DNA of 64,000 nucleotides from Tubulanus polymorphus (lineage: Eukaryota > Nemertea > Palaeonemertea > Tubulaniformes > Tubulanidae). The stretch's first letter is position 1; each line of letters begins with the position of its first letter. The notes under the pieces were generated by a model. That model did not search any database and was not told the origin of the DNA. It worked only from the letters and a program-made list of their open reading frames with translations. A program made the translations under genes and the position numbers. Where the stretch lies: positions 22,288,001 through 22,352,000 of the forward strand of contig NC_134025.1 in assembly GCF_964204645.1 (NCBI RefSeq), in the 5' to 3' direction. Positions 47,151-56,843 of this stretch are shown one piece after another.

Positions 47151-48084
47151 GGTTCGCCTTTTAACAATGTTCAGATTTGTTGGGAGAGGATCGTGATGAG
47201 ATTTCCATGGTAGTTTAGCGATATAACTATTCTCTGATTTCGTCAGGTAGTTTTCACGGTAGTCGTCGAACGTGATTGTTTTTTCGGTGTTGTTTTCCGA
47301 CGATTTAATACCCAGAGTCTCGATATCCCAGAACTTATTGAGTTCGTCGCTTTCGCGTCGATAATCAGTTTTAACGAACATAGCTCGTTGCAAATTGTGT
47401 TTCGTTTGTCCGACGATCGGGCCAGATAACAGGTAGCCCAATTTTGAAGCAACGGCAGTCGGACCATTTCCGCGAACAGTTTCGTTTTCAACCAATTGCC
47501 AATAGTAATCAGCGCCAATCAAAATTGATAAATCGTAGGAGTAATCGGTGTAAGTAAGCGGGTGCGCTAATTGCAATCCATTCAAGTAATCGAGATTCTT
47601 CAGATTGTAACTATATGTTTGCATCGGAGACGAAATCGCATCGGTGACAAGAGCTTTTAAGTCCAGAATTGAGCCATTTTTTGTTTTCAATTTTACGGTG
47701 ACCTGATCAAACAGTCTGCTACAAGGCGCGGTATCACCAAAGACGGCGAGATTGATGTCTTCTGATGAGTCGATTTTTAGACATAGTTTATCAGCCATGT
47801 CACGGGTAATGAAAGTCTTGGTGGAACCTTCATCAAACAAGATGAACGCCTGTTCGAAATGGTCATCGTTACGATGGGCGACATCTGCTACTGCAGTTTT
47901 TAACAGTACCGGTCCAGCTGTTCGTATATTGGTATTTCTTTCGGTCAGAATTGATTGATGACTCTCGGTTTTTCGGTCGGTTTCTCTCGGGTTGTTGAAA
48001 ACCTCATGTAGAAGAGTATGATGTTTTTTACTTTGGCACTTCCTGCATGAGAAATTCGATCTGCACTCATTTAACTTGTGCATC
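47100..48084 (-). pseudogene. BEL/Pao gag end and aspartic protease region
   Basis: Begins inside the nucleocapsid zinc-knuckle region (NECRSNFSCRKCQSKKHH) and continues into the DUF1758 retropepsin-like domain, with LFDEGSTKTFI at the active-site position (D-[ST]-G is usual). It ends in a Pao-type GYLLSGPIVG strand. Start is artificial because the LTR element at 48085 interrupts the frame; the end runs out of frame near 47145. Confidence 0.8.
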
Positions 48085-48641
48085 TGTTGTGGGGTTGCTT
48101 TCGGTTCTCCAACAATGTTGTGGAGTTGAGTTTCTCAACCAATTGTTGTGGGGGCCACGTTGCGTTCTCCCCTCGTGTTGTCGTTGTTGGTTCCGATTAA
48201 TCCGATAAGTGATATCCCTCTGACTCCGGAATAATAACAACTCTTCTCGTGGGTCTACGTTCTTTCTTTATTTTCCCGCACAATTCTTATTCCTTCCTAC
48301 AGCTCGTATTTTTAGACTTCTCCGCCACTCTAGCATCTCTCTCCCCCTTACTGTGCTGACCCTCCCTTTTTATCTTATTTCATGTTACTCGTGACGTATA
48401 CTTCTACATATGTTATACGTCACGAGTTTATTACTTGTTTACTTCCTAGCCATACCAGAGCTCAAGGCTGCCGCTATAACCAGCAACCCTACGCAGATAC
48501 TCACGTCACTTTCACCTATCTTCTATTCAGTGTCTTATGTGCGACGTAAGCATCTACGTAGGTTGTTTACTAACTTCAGCCACTGCCCTGAACTCTGGCT
48601 TCCCTCCCTCTATGCAAACTACTAATTTATCACCCCAATAC
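48085..48641 (-). repeat. 3' LTR of the nested element
   Basis: 557 bp; plus-strand ends TGTTGTGGGG and CCCCAATAC. Matches 51580-52136 along the whole length, including a shared 71-codon chance ORF. Contains an internal palindrome ACTCGTGACGTATAC / GTTATACGTCACGAGT near 48388-48426. Confidence 0.9.
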
Positions 48642-51579
48642 TATCCTCCTCCCCAGACGATTGGTCCCCAATCGCCAAAAATTCACAAGACCCTATTGTA
48701 GTTTCCCAAAAAAAAAAATCTTTTCAAAAGTGCACAGGCTTCAGAACATCATTTATAAACAACATCTCTTACAACTCAAAGCCAGCCGCAGGGTAATGAA
48801 AATAACACAAAACCTTCAGAACATCAAGACTAATGATACACAACCACCATTCCGTACATCAATTTACAACACCTGTAAAGTAGCCATAAATCACAATTTC
48901 TGACCCTTTCCCCTATTATCCCATCCCGCATAACTTCTACCTAAACTAAGCAACACACCCCACTCATCATCAGTTCATCTTATTCATCAACGAGACCTAC
49001 ATGGACCTCATAGAATTTTACGATAAGCCAAAAAAATTTCTAAATACTTATAAACTTAACACACGAACTTTATCTAAGGAAAAGCAATCATCTACAAATA
49101 TCAAATATGAGACTCTTTTCATCAGTAATATATAACAATTATGAGGCATGTACATCTGTATATTAATCTTACATTTAATGAGAACAAGCCTATACAATTG
49201 TAGTCATGCAAAAAAAAACATATCAAACACAACTTCCCAAATAGCTTTCATAGACAATCACCCATTTCTCTATATCCACATTTATGTAGTCTAATAATTT
49301 AACAATATATGACCAACCACTTCAACTTTCTGACTCTTTTCGTTCTCGTTATCTTTACCAAAAAAATAATCAGTGTGTGCAGCCTAATTTGTCTTTAAAA
49401 TTACCATTGCAAACACGTCAATTTCCCACTGTCCAAACTATCAGCCGTTACCTTTACCGATATCAGATGATTTGTCAAACCTGTCCCGACCCCAATCAAC
49501 GACGTAAATTAATACAGATGCCAGATACATCATTTAGTTGATTATTATGTGCCCAGCACACGTTGGCAACAGACATGCTCAACAATGAATTCACAAACAA
49601 TTTCATAATAATTTTTCTATGTGTACGTAACATAAAGGTAAGCCAAAACATACCAAAAATGAATATACCACATGCGTACATTCGCATTATTGAGATGTCA
49701 GCTGCTAGTCCCCACCCATTGCCTCAGAAAGCACATTTATCCGTAGTCTAGGCAGGGATAACATGAACTGCTATTTGCGGCTTGGAACCGTTGAAATAGA
49801 CAGGCAGGCCGCCATATATTTATGGAAGGATGTCATAAAGTGACCACAAAACTCATTAAGATGCATCACCCAAAAGTTAGGGAAAATTCCTCTGGACACT
49901 ACTCATTCAGTGCCATTCAAACAGCCGATTCTCAAAAATTAACTTTAACTCCTGGGCCTATGGTCTTCCAAACCACCCACATCTGATATTCCAATTGTTC
50001 TAATTCCTTCCCGCAAATCAGGGGATATAACCCCACATGTAAAACGGCCGACGCCTCATCCTGTATATAAACCGGTCAAGACGGACTGAAAGTTCGGAAA
50101 AAAAACATAGCGCTCACACATCCCTGCAATCTACGACCATTCAGTTAAGATACCCAATCTACCGAATAATACTTATCATACTTATTGTATTACGCAATGA
50201 GCAACCCTTTACTTCTAAAAAACCAATCCCCTGAATGGCCATTTCAGCATACCTAACAAATAGCTGTATCGTGACATTTCTCATTTCCGTATCATCCCCC
50301 ATGTCACGCCTTACCGGAGTAAAATAAAATCAATGGATAAATAGGGAACCGGCCGACGAATCACCCATTTGGTATTTCTTGATATTCGACCCTAATAATG
50401 TCCAACATATATATCCAATCTTTCCCAGAGGCTAGCCATTAAACATTATACTGTTTCAAAGGATCTTCAGAATGAATCCTTCGGGCTATAATCCCCCGTT
50501 TTATTCCGGACCATCCCTAGAGCATCCCTTACTCTTCATCCAGGTCCCTGGTCCACCTTAATTCATCTCATATAAACTACTCTATTCAAACCCCCTCCGG
50601 TAAGATTCACCACTGAGCGCCCAATCTAACCTTTGCACAATAAACATATTCTATACTAACTCGCGATACTCATTATATTTCTTAAAACCACATAAACACC
50701 ACAGTTATTTGTTAGGTATATACAGGCAGTGAGCGCTTTCAACTATCGTTACACTGATAACCGAGTGGCTTACCTAGACTAATAAATCATTCTTTCGCGA
50801 AATACCATCCAGCAAATTTAGCAAACTATAAAAGATTTACGTAGTACATATTTATATCTACGTAGATACAATAACCCAGCACACAAGCAACTTAAAAACG
50901 CTGAGTATCATTCTACAAAAGCAATCAAAACATGCAGAAATACATATCATATTATTTACAATTACTATAAGCCGCAATCGTAGTCCGTTGAACGTCTCCA
51001 AGGTCGATTTCCCGTAGCAGATCTATGAACTGTCCGATGATGAAATGCGTTTGTATAATGCCTCTAATACTCTACTGTTTTTCATTTATCGCGCTATGAT
51101 CGCAGAATCACTTCGTTTCCGAACGCCATTATGTCCGTTAATTCACACGAATCTAAATTCGGAGTCGTAAATTCAATTTGCTGCCATGTAAAACGTAGTG
51201 TCCAAAACACGATCTTACGAAAACGCCACACCAAATCGGATAATTCAATTAATTTAAATATGGAAAGAAACAACTACTTTCCGCACTGGAAGCTCTATAA
51301 TTCATTTCAACTAAATCTGACGATATGAAGATTACATATTTCTCGAATAAGACAAACAAACAGCTATTAAATCCAGACGGGAATGATTTTTATACACAGA
51401 TCGAGTTATCCGCAATATTTCAACTTAACCCGCGGTAGCGGCCCGTATTTCATATAATTATAACGGTTACGGAATGTAACGTTCATCTTACACTTTTACT
51501 TCACCCCTGCTCTCACTCACCAAATATACACGATCGCTTGGCAGCGAGAGGTGCAGGATACACCACTGTTCTCCACCAA
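48642..51579 (-). other. Interior of the nested LTR element, no coding capacity
   Basis: About 2.9 kb with no ORF resembling gag or pol. For much of its length the plus strand is A/C-rich and G-poor, so the element's own sense strand is G/T-rich and C-poor. It must be mobilised by another element's proteins (inference). Confidence 0.7.
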
Positions 51580-52136
51580 TGTTGTGGGGTTGCTTTCGGT
51601 TCTCCAACAATGTTGTGGAGTTGAGTTTCTCAACCAATTGTTGTGGGGGCCACGTTGCGTTCTCCCCTCGTGTTGTCGTTGTTGGTTCCGATTAATCCGA
51701 TAAGTGATATCCCTCTGACTCCGGAATAATAACAACTCTTCTCGTGGGTCTACGTTCTTTCTTTATTTTCCCGCACAATTCTTATTCCTTCCTACAGCTC
51801 GTATTTTTAGACTTCTCCGCCACTCTAGCATCTCTCTCCCCCTTACTGTGCTGACCCTCCCTTTTTATCTTATTTCATGTTACTCGTGACGTATACTTCT
51901 ACATATGTTATACGTCACGAGTTTATTACTTGTTTACTTCCTAGCCATACCAGAGCTCAAGGCTGCCGCTATAACCAGCAACCCTACGCAGATACTCACG
52001 TCACTTTCACCTATCTTCTATTCAGTGTCTTATGTGCGACGTAAGCATCTACGTAGGTTGTTTACTAACTTCAGCCACTGCCCTGAACTCTGGCTTCCCT
52101 CCCTCTATGCAAACTACTAATTTATCACCCCAATAC
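51580..52136 (-). repeat. 5' LTR of the nested element
   Basis: 557-bp copy of 48085-48641. On the minus strand the base before GTATTGGGG is T, giving a TGT...ACA LTR; at the other copy this base is A. Confidence 0.9.
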
Positions 52137-52137
52137 A

Positions 52138-53296
52138 TCCCAAAGCAATTAAAACATCTTCGCGCGGTTTTTATGATTTCGAGTCGTTTTGTCGGATCGG
52201 TAACGACGGTACAATCCCTGGCTTCGTGTGGTCTTCCGCAAAATAAGCATTTCCTTTCGCACCGAAATTGTTGCCTATTTCTAGGTTCGGTGCGATTTCG
52301 TTGATGACCACGGGTGAAGAGTGAAGTTTGATACGGTTGTAAATCGTGTGTTGCGTGGTCACCCATTCCAATTTCAAGTGCTTCAATTTCTCGACGGATA
52401 GAATTTCGTAGAGAAGTAAATTTCCACTCCTCTGACGGCGGTTGGTTTCGAGCGATTTGAGTTCGTACTTCGAGCGGAAGTTTGTTCATTATCATCGGTA
52501 TGAGTAGCGAGCCGTACGATTCCTCGCTTGTCCCTAAAGCCTGAAGCCCGCGCACGTGACTTTCGATGGTATCGTAGAAGTTTCTCAAACTATCCACCTC
52601 GTAACGCGGTTGTTTCAATTCTAATAGTGCGGACATATAAGCATTCGTGATTTTTTGTTTTTGTCCGTACCTTTCCTTTAGTAAGTCCATAGCGTGTCCG
52701 TAGTTGTTGTTCGTGAGACTTAATCCTTCGATGGTTTTCAGAGCTTCGCCGTGCAATTGACACTGTAGATACTGGAACTTTTGGATCGGTGAAATGCTGT
52801 TATTTTGATCGACAGCGGAATTAAATGCATCAATGAAAGTTATCCAATTTAGTACATTCCCATCGAAATTCGGTAGTACTAATTTCGGTAAATTAGTACC
52901 TCTCTGGTTCGTAGTTTGCGGCGGTGCGGGTGGCGCGTGATTTTCGTTCGTGTTGTCGTCTGAATCAGTCGGCGGAAGATTCTGAGTGACTGAAGCGCTG
53001 ATCGGTTGAGCTACGGCTGAGATTGTCTCTTCTTTCGGTTGTTTCGTGAGTTTTTTGCGCCAGCATTCCATGATAAGTAATCTCTCTTCAGCTTGTTCCA
53101 CGAAATCTTCAGCTTCCGCCATAGCAATTTCGAGTTCGTTTTCATCGGTCGAATCGATGATAGTTTGATCGAGTTCAATGATCGTTTGAATCTTCGTTTT
53201 TATTTTCGCTGTTTTCCGTTCGGCCAATGCCTGAAGTTCGTCACCTTGTAATTTGGTTTCGATTTTAAGCTGTTCAAAACCGTCGAGTAATTTCAC
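52138..53296 (-). pseudogene. BEL/Pao gag, interrupted
   Basis: About 386 gag residues: an N-terminal helical region, a Pro-rich spacer (NHAPPAPPQTTNQRG), and the Pao gag domain (DUF1759: LPKLVLPNFDGNVLNWITFI; FQYLQCQLHGEALKTIEGL; LKERYGQ), then a first zinc knuckle (CLFCGRPHEARDC) and the start of the next (RRCFNCFGM). There the nested LTR element cuts the frame. No ATG is seen at the start and an in-frame stop lies near 53322, so the 5' end is also damaged. Confidence 0.85.
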
Positions 53297-53404
53297 GAGT
53301 TGGCTCCGGTGCGAGCGTCAGTAATTGGAAAAGTGGGCTTTCAGATCAGAGGTCAAGAGGTCGAGACACCACTCATCACCACAAGTAATTTGTTTTCCTT
53401 ATAA

Positions 53405-53731
53405 ATGGGAGATAGAAAAGCATTCTTAGCAACAATAAATAACAGAATAAAACCAGCAAAAAAACAATTTGAAATAAAAAAGTTAGTTGATGTTACAAAA
53501 GAAATTGAACATAAAATATTGAAATTAGAAAAGATAAAAACTAAATATGGAGAGAAAGTATCAGCTAATTTAAGCTACTGCAATGTTAGTACATCGCGAG
53601 AATTTAAAGTATTTTTACCTGATAAATGGGTTTCATTGAGTACAGAGGAATTAAAAGATTTAGAAGGATTTAAAATAATCTATCATGGAAAAAATGAAGA
53701 TGGCCATCATGATTTAGAAATTGTTGATTAA
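53405..53731 (+). CDS. Small Polinton protein, possible OB-fold nucleic-acid-binding protein
   Basis: Intact, 108 residues, at the left end and on the plus strand. The start matches the element's ATAAATG rule. The C-terminal half has the pattern of a small conserved Polinton protein (I-K-T-K-Y-G...F-K-V-F-L-P-D-K-W...E-E-L...I-I-Y-H-G-K), which I think is OB-fold like and may bind single-stranded DNA; that function is inference. Position so close to the element end suggests it may lie in the terminal repeat. Confidence 0.55.
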   Translation: MGDRKAFLATINNRIKPAKKQFEIKKLVDVTKEIEHKILKLEKIKTKYGEKVSANLSYCNVSTSREFKVFLPDKWVSLSTEELKDLEGFKIIYHGKNEDGHHDLEIVD

Positions 53732-53875
53732 ATTTAAAAAAATAAATTAATAAAAATATCTAGAATCCGAAATGACTTATCTGGACAATTTAATTGCTCC
53801 GCATAGATAGACAAAAGTAGTGAGATATTCAATTAATATTCAATTAATTAAAAAAATTTTTTTTTTGCTTTTTTT
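53732..53875. terminator. Convergent 3' region between the left-end gene and the minus-strand gene block
   Basis: 144 bp between two facing stop codons, with A- and T-runs on both sides (TTTTTTTTTTGCTTTTTTTC) and a less AT-rich middle. It probably ends transcription from both directions. Confidence 0.4.
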
Positions 53876-54238
53876 CTAAAATATTAATCCATTTTTTTTT
53901 ATTGTCAATTTTGGAATATCAGAATTATTTTCATTTTTGATAGCAGTTGTTTCAGAATTATTAATATCATGAATTTTATTTGATTTCTTATACCAATTAC
54001 ACCCAATCAAAATGAATACAATTACAAATCCAACTGTAAAATATAGACATTTATCAAATATTCTATCATTAGAAGGAGTAGAAATAACAATATTTTCACC
54101 ATTTTTATTAACATTTTTATTACTTATTTTTTCTTTTACAGCTTTTTTATATTCTTGTGATTTAATTCCTAATTGTCGAGACCATTCAATTTGTTTCTGT
54201 AATCTCGGTTTTTTCTTCACTTCTTCCACCTTGTTCAT
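53876..54238 (-). CDS. Single-pass membrane protein of the viral element
   Basis: 120 residues. A basic N-terminal half, one clear membrane span (CLYFTVGFVIVFILIGC, about residues 64-80), then an Asn/Lys-rich tail. The start (AATAAATG) lies inside the 3' end of the gene at 54186, overlapping it by 53 bp. Not recognised further. Confidence 0.65.
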   Translation of the reverse strand: MNKVEEVKKKPRLQKQIEWSRQLGIKSQEYKKAVKEKISNKNVNKNGENIVISTPSNDRIFDKCLYFTVGFVIVFILIGCNWYKKSNKIHDINNSETTAIKNENNSDIPKLTIKKNGLIF

Positions 54239-54776
54239 TTATTATAGAAATATTTTTACTTTCAATATTTGAAAATGTTATAACCCCAGTTGATAATAAT
54301 GTCATTAATCCACCTAATTGAAATGATAAATATCCAATCCATTTATTTAATTCAGTCATAACTAAATAATCATTTTTTAAATCGGAATATAATCTATTTT
54401 CATCTTGAATTGGCAGCATATAATTACATAATTTACTATAACCTTTTACTACATTTTCTGATATCGCGTCATTAATTCTAGCTGTTCTCGCGGCTTCATA
54501 AGTCTTAAATAATCTAATAATTTCATCTGATTTCATTGTATCTAATTCATTATAAGTTAAATTTTTACCGACAAAATTTTTACATTTTCCAGATGCTATT
54601 AATATTTCTAATTGATGTTTACAATAAAGATAATATTCATAATTATTATTTGTTGTAACATTATTTAAAGCACCATCATCTGGAGTTAATTTTGTTTCTG
54701 TTATTCCTAAATCATCTAAAGTTTTTTCAATTGGAACATCACCATTTTTAGATTTTATTTTCTTTTCACCTCCCAT
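54186..54776 (-). CDS. Viral-element protein with C-terminal membrane segments
   Basis: 196 residues. The N-terminus has GDVPIEKTLDDLG, a motif also found in the 58134 ORF (VPIEKLLPNGL). A hydrophobic stretch near residues 150-170 (WIGYLSFQLGGLMTLLSTGV) suggests membrane contact. The start fits the motif (TTATAAATG). Family unknown; a virion-associated membrane protein is a guess. Confidence 0.6.
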   Translation of the reverse strand: MGGEKKIKSKNGDVPIEKTLDDLGITETKLTPDDGALNNVTTNNNYEYYLYCKHQLEILIASGKCKNFVGKNLTYNELDTMKSDEIIRLFKTYEAARTARINDAISENVVKGYSKLCNYMLPIQDENRLYSDLKNDYLVMTELNKWIGYLSFQLGGLMTLLSTGVITFSNIESKNISIINEQGGRSEEKTEITETN

Positions 54777-54807
54777 TTATAAAACAAATAAATTAGTTGT
54801 GTTGTTG

Positions 54808-55078
54808 CAACTAGAATTCAACTAGAATGTAACTAGAATTCAACTAGATTAACAAGCTAGTTGAAATATTGTTGTTTTTGTTTATTTCTTGTTAAATGTA
54901 GTTGATTTTTGTTCCAACTACTAACAACTAGAATTCAACTAGAATGTAACTAGAATTAAACTAGATTAACAAGCTAGTTAAAATATTGTTAAATCTAGTT
55001 GATTTTTGTTCCAACTACTAATAACTAGAATTCAACTAGAATGTTACTAGAATTCAACTAGATTAACAAGCTAGTTGA
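54808..55078. repeat. Triple repeat of AACTAGAATTC-type iterons
   Basis: Three long copies (starting near 54808, 54925 and 55022), each made of about four AACTAGAAT(T/G)(C/T) sub-units and ending in ACTAGATTAACAAGCTAGTT, a short palindrome. The first two are followed by TAGTTGATTTTTGTTCCAAC. It is the only long non-coding stretch in the interior of the element, between the ATPase and the 196-aa gene. Confidence 0.85.
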
Positions 55079-55080
55079 AT

Positions 55081-55689
55081 TTAAATAAATTCATATTTAA
55101 ATGGGTGTTGTAATCTAAATAGTAATTTTGATCTTTTAATATTTTTCAACTTATCCATATATTCATTATGTAAATCATGCGGAATAATATCATTTTCCTC
55201 AAGCGCATTTTTCATAGATTTTCTATCTTTATTGTAGAATAAAACTAAAAATCTAATGTTTTCTCTAAAATCTTTAACAATTGAATTATATTTTTGATTT
55301 AAAACCCATGTTGTTATCCCGAAATGTCTACCAGAAAAAGCTAAATAACATAACTCACTCTCTCTAATTTTTGAATCATGTAAATTTGCGCAATCATCTA
55401 TAATGAATAATGTATTTGATCCTTTATAAATATCAATTGCTATTTTAATACAATTATCTAAATTTTCTTTTACGGTTTTAGGATCTAATATAATAAATTT
55501 ATTATTTCTAGTAATATTTCTATCATAAGTTTGATTAAATTCATATGTTGGACAAAATAATACTATATTATCAAAATAGTTTTTATAAACAGTTTCTAAT
55601 AAATTTAATATAAAATAAGTTTTTCCACAATTTGTTACGCCAGAAATTAACATATTATGAGGCTCAAATATAAATAATTCCTTATTCAT
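55081..55689 (-). CDS. A32-like DNA packaging ATPase (FtsK/HerA type)
   Basis: Intact, 202 residues. Walker A GVTNCGKT (residues 17-24), Walker B LFIIDDCA (about 94-101), and a following sensor-like region (LAFSGRHFGITTWVLNQKY). This is the packaging-motor ATPase of Polintons and related double-jelly-roll viruses, which drives genome entry into the capsid. ATG directly follows the stop of the chromodomain frame (TATATAAATG). Length fits the family. Confidence 0.88.
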   Translation of the reverse strand: MNKELFIFEPHNMLISGVTNCGKTYFILNLLETVYKNYFDNIVLFCPTYEFNQTYDRNITRNNKFIILDPKTVKENLDNCIKIAIDIYKGSNTLFIIDDCANLHDSKIRESELCYLAFSGRHFGITTWVLNQKYNSIVKDFRENIRFLVLFYNKDRKSMKNALEENDIIPHDLHNEYMDKLKNIKRSKLLFRLQHPFKYEFI

Positions 55690-56813
55690 TTATATATTTT
55701 TAATTTTACTTGATAATATCCATTCATTGAATTTATCTGGCCATCCAACCCATTTTACTAAAGAATATTTTTTTCTTTTAATAGTTTTTGTTTTTAATAC
55801 TTTTTCAATTTTATATTCTTGTTCTAGATTTTCAGTAGTTAAACTTCTTCTTCGTAGAAGTAGCCATCAACTTCTTCACCATCTAAATCTTCTAATTTAT
55901 AGACATATGGTTTTGTTGTTATTACCTTTTTTATTTTATATATTTCCCTAGTAAAATTTCGATCGTATCCTTTGTCAAATATCTTTTTATACTTAGAAAT
56001 TCTAACATTTTGACCAACTTTAAATTTAGGTTCACCAAAATCATCTACAAGAAATGCTCCATATAAATTATTCCAAACAATTTCAGCATTCTCAGGTTTT
56101 CTAGCATCAATAGGTTTCATTCCAATAGAAGAATGATAAGAATTATTATATCCTTCTATCAATTTTGGTAAAACATCAATCCATTTAAAAGTATTATTTG
56201 CTGTAAAATATTTCCACATTCTTGTTCTTAATGTTCTATTAAATCGTTCAACAACTGCTGCTTTTTTATCCGATTTTGTTGAAAAATATTTAATATTATG
56301 ATTGTCTAAGAGTTCATGAACAAGTGAATTATCAAATTCTTTTCCATCATCAAATTGTATTTTTTCTGGTTTTAGTTTATCATCCGAAAGAAATTTTCTT
56401 AAAACATTTGATGTTTGTACAGCATCTTTTCTATAAAGTGGGAAACTCCATACATAACGACTAAAAATATCAATTATATTCAATAACCACCAATAATCAT
56501 CATTATCTTTCTTAACATTTTTCATATCAATTAAATCTCCTTGCCACTGTTGATCTACATAACTTACCATAGTTTTACGAGTTTTATATTTTCTAACAAT
56601 TTTTTTATGTGTTGTGTATGTTGGTTGTTCTAACATAAATTCATTTATATCTTTATATTTAACTAAATTTTGTGGGATTATCTTATCTAATTTATCTTGT
56701 TTTACTTGACGCCATATATTTTTAGTAGAAGAATAAGCAACCGAACTCTCAGGGTTGTAATATAAATTTCTTAAATATTGTTCTTTAGTATTAGGAGTTT
56801 TTTTACCACCCAT
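55690..56813 (-). pseudogene. Retroviral-type integrase with C-terminal chromodomain, frame broken
   Basis: The main ORF (56813-55839, 324 residues) has a Zn-binding-like N-terminal part, the rve catalytic core (WQGDLIDM; IQFDDGKEFDN; AAVVERFNR give the D, D, E residues) and an SH3-like tail. A second frame (about 55860-55690) encodes a chromodomain (YKIEKVLKTK...YSLVKWVGWPDKFNEWI). Polinton integrases carry these as one protein; here the main frame stops at TAA near 55839 and the chromodomain lies one base back (-1). The start has the motif (TATATAAATG). Integrase inserts the element DNA; the chromodomain probably guides target choice. Confidence 0.85.
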
Positions 56814-56843
56814 TTATATATCGTTAATTTTAACTTTATATTT

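Larger units (their letters stand above)
48085..52136 (-). mobile_element. Non-autonomous LTR retrotransposon (LARD-like) nested in the BEL/Pao gag
   Basis: Two 557-bp direct repeats bound 2.9 kb of DNA without coding potential. On the minus strand the order is LTR, a TGGTGGAGAACAG primer-site-like start two bases after the LTR, interior, a polypurine tract TCTGGGGAGGAGGATA, LTR. The outer flanks rejoin the BEL gag frame, sharing GAT at the junction, so a short target duplication is likely. LTRs look identical by eye, so the insertion is recent. Confidence 0.85.
45892..53383 (-). mobile_element. Degraded BEL/Pao LTR retrotransposon, split by a younger insertion
   Basis: Minus-strand order: gag (53296-52138), then protease (48084-47150), then reverse transcriptase (about 47150-46085). 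RNase H, integrase and both LTRs are not found. Gag and protease parts join in register across the inserted element at 48085-52136. A pol frameshift is present near 47145. A possible primer-binding start TGGTGATGAG (minus strand) lies at 53381, right beside the viral element. Confidence 0.8.

Noticed and set aside
48410-48625. 71-aa ORF repeated identically at 51905-52120
   Set aside because: It lies in the two copies of the LTR and has no family features; a chance ORF.
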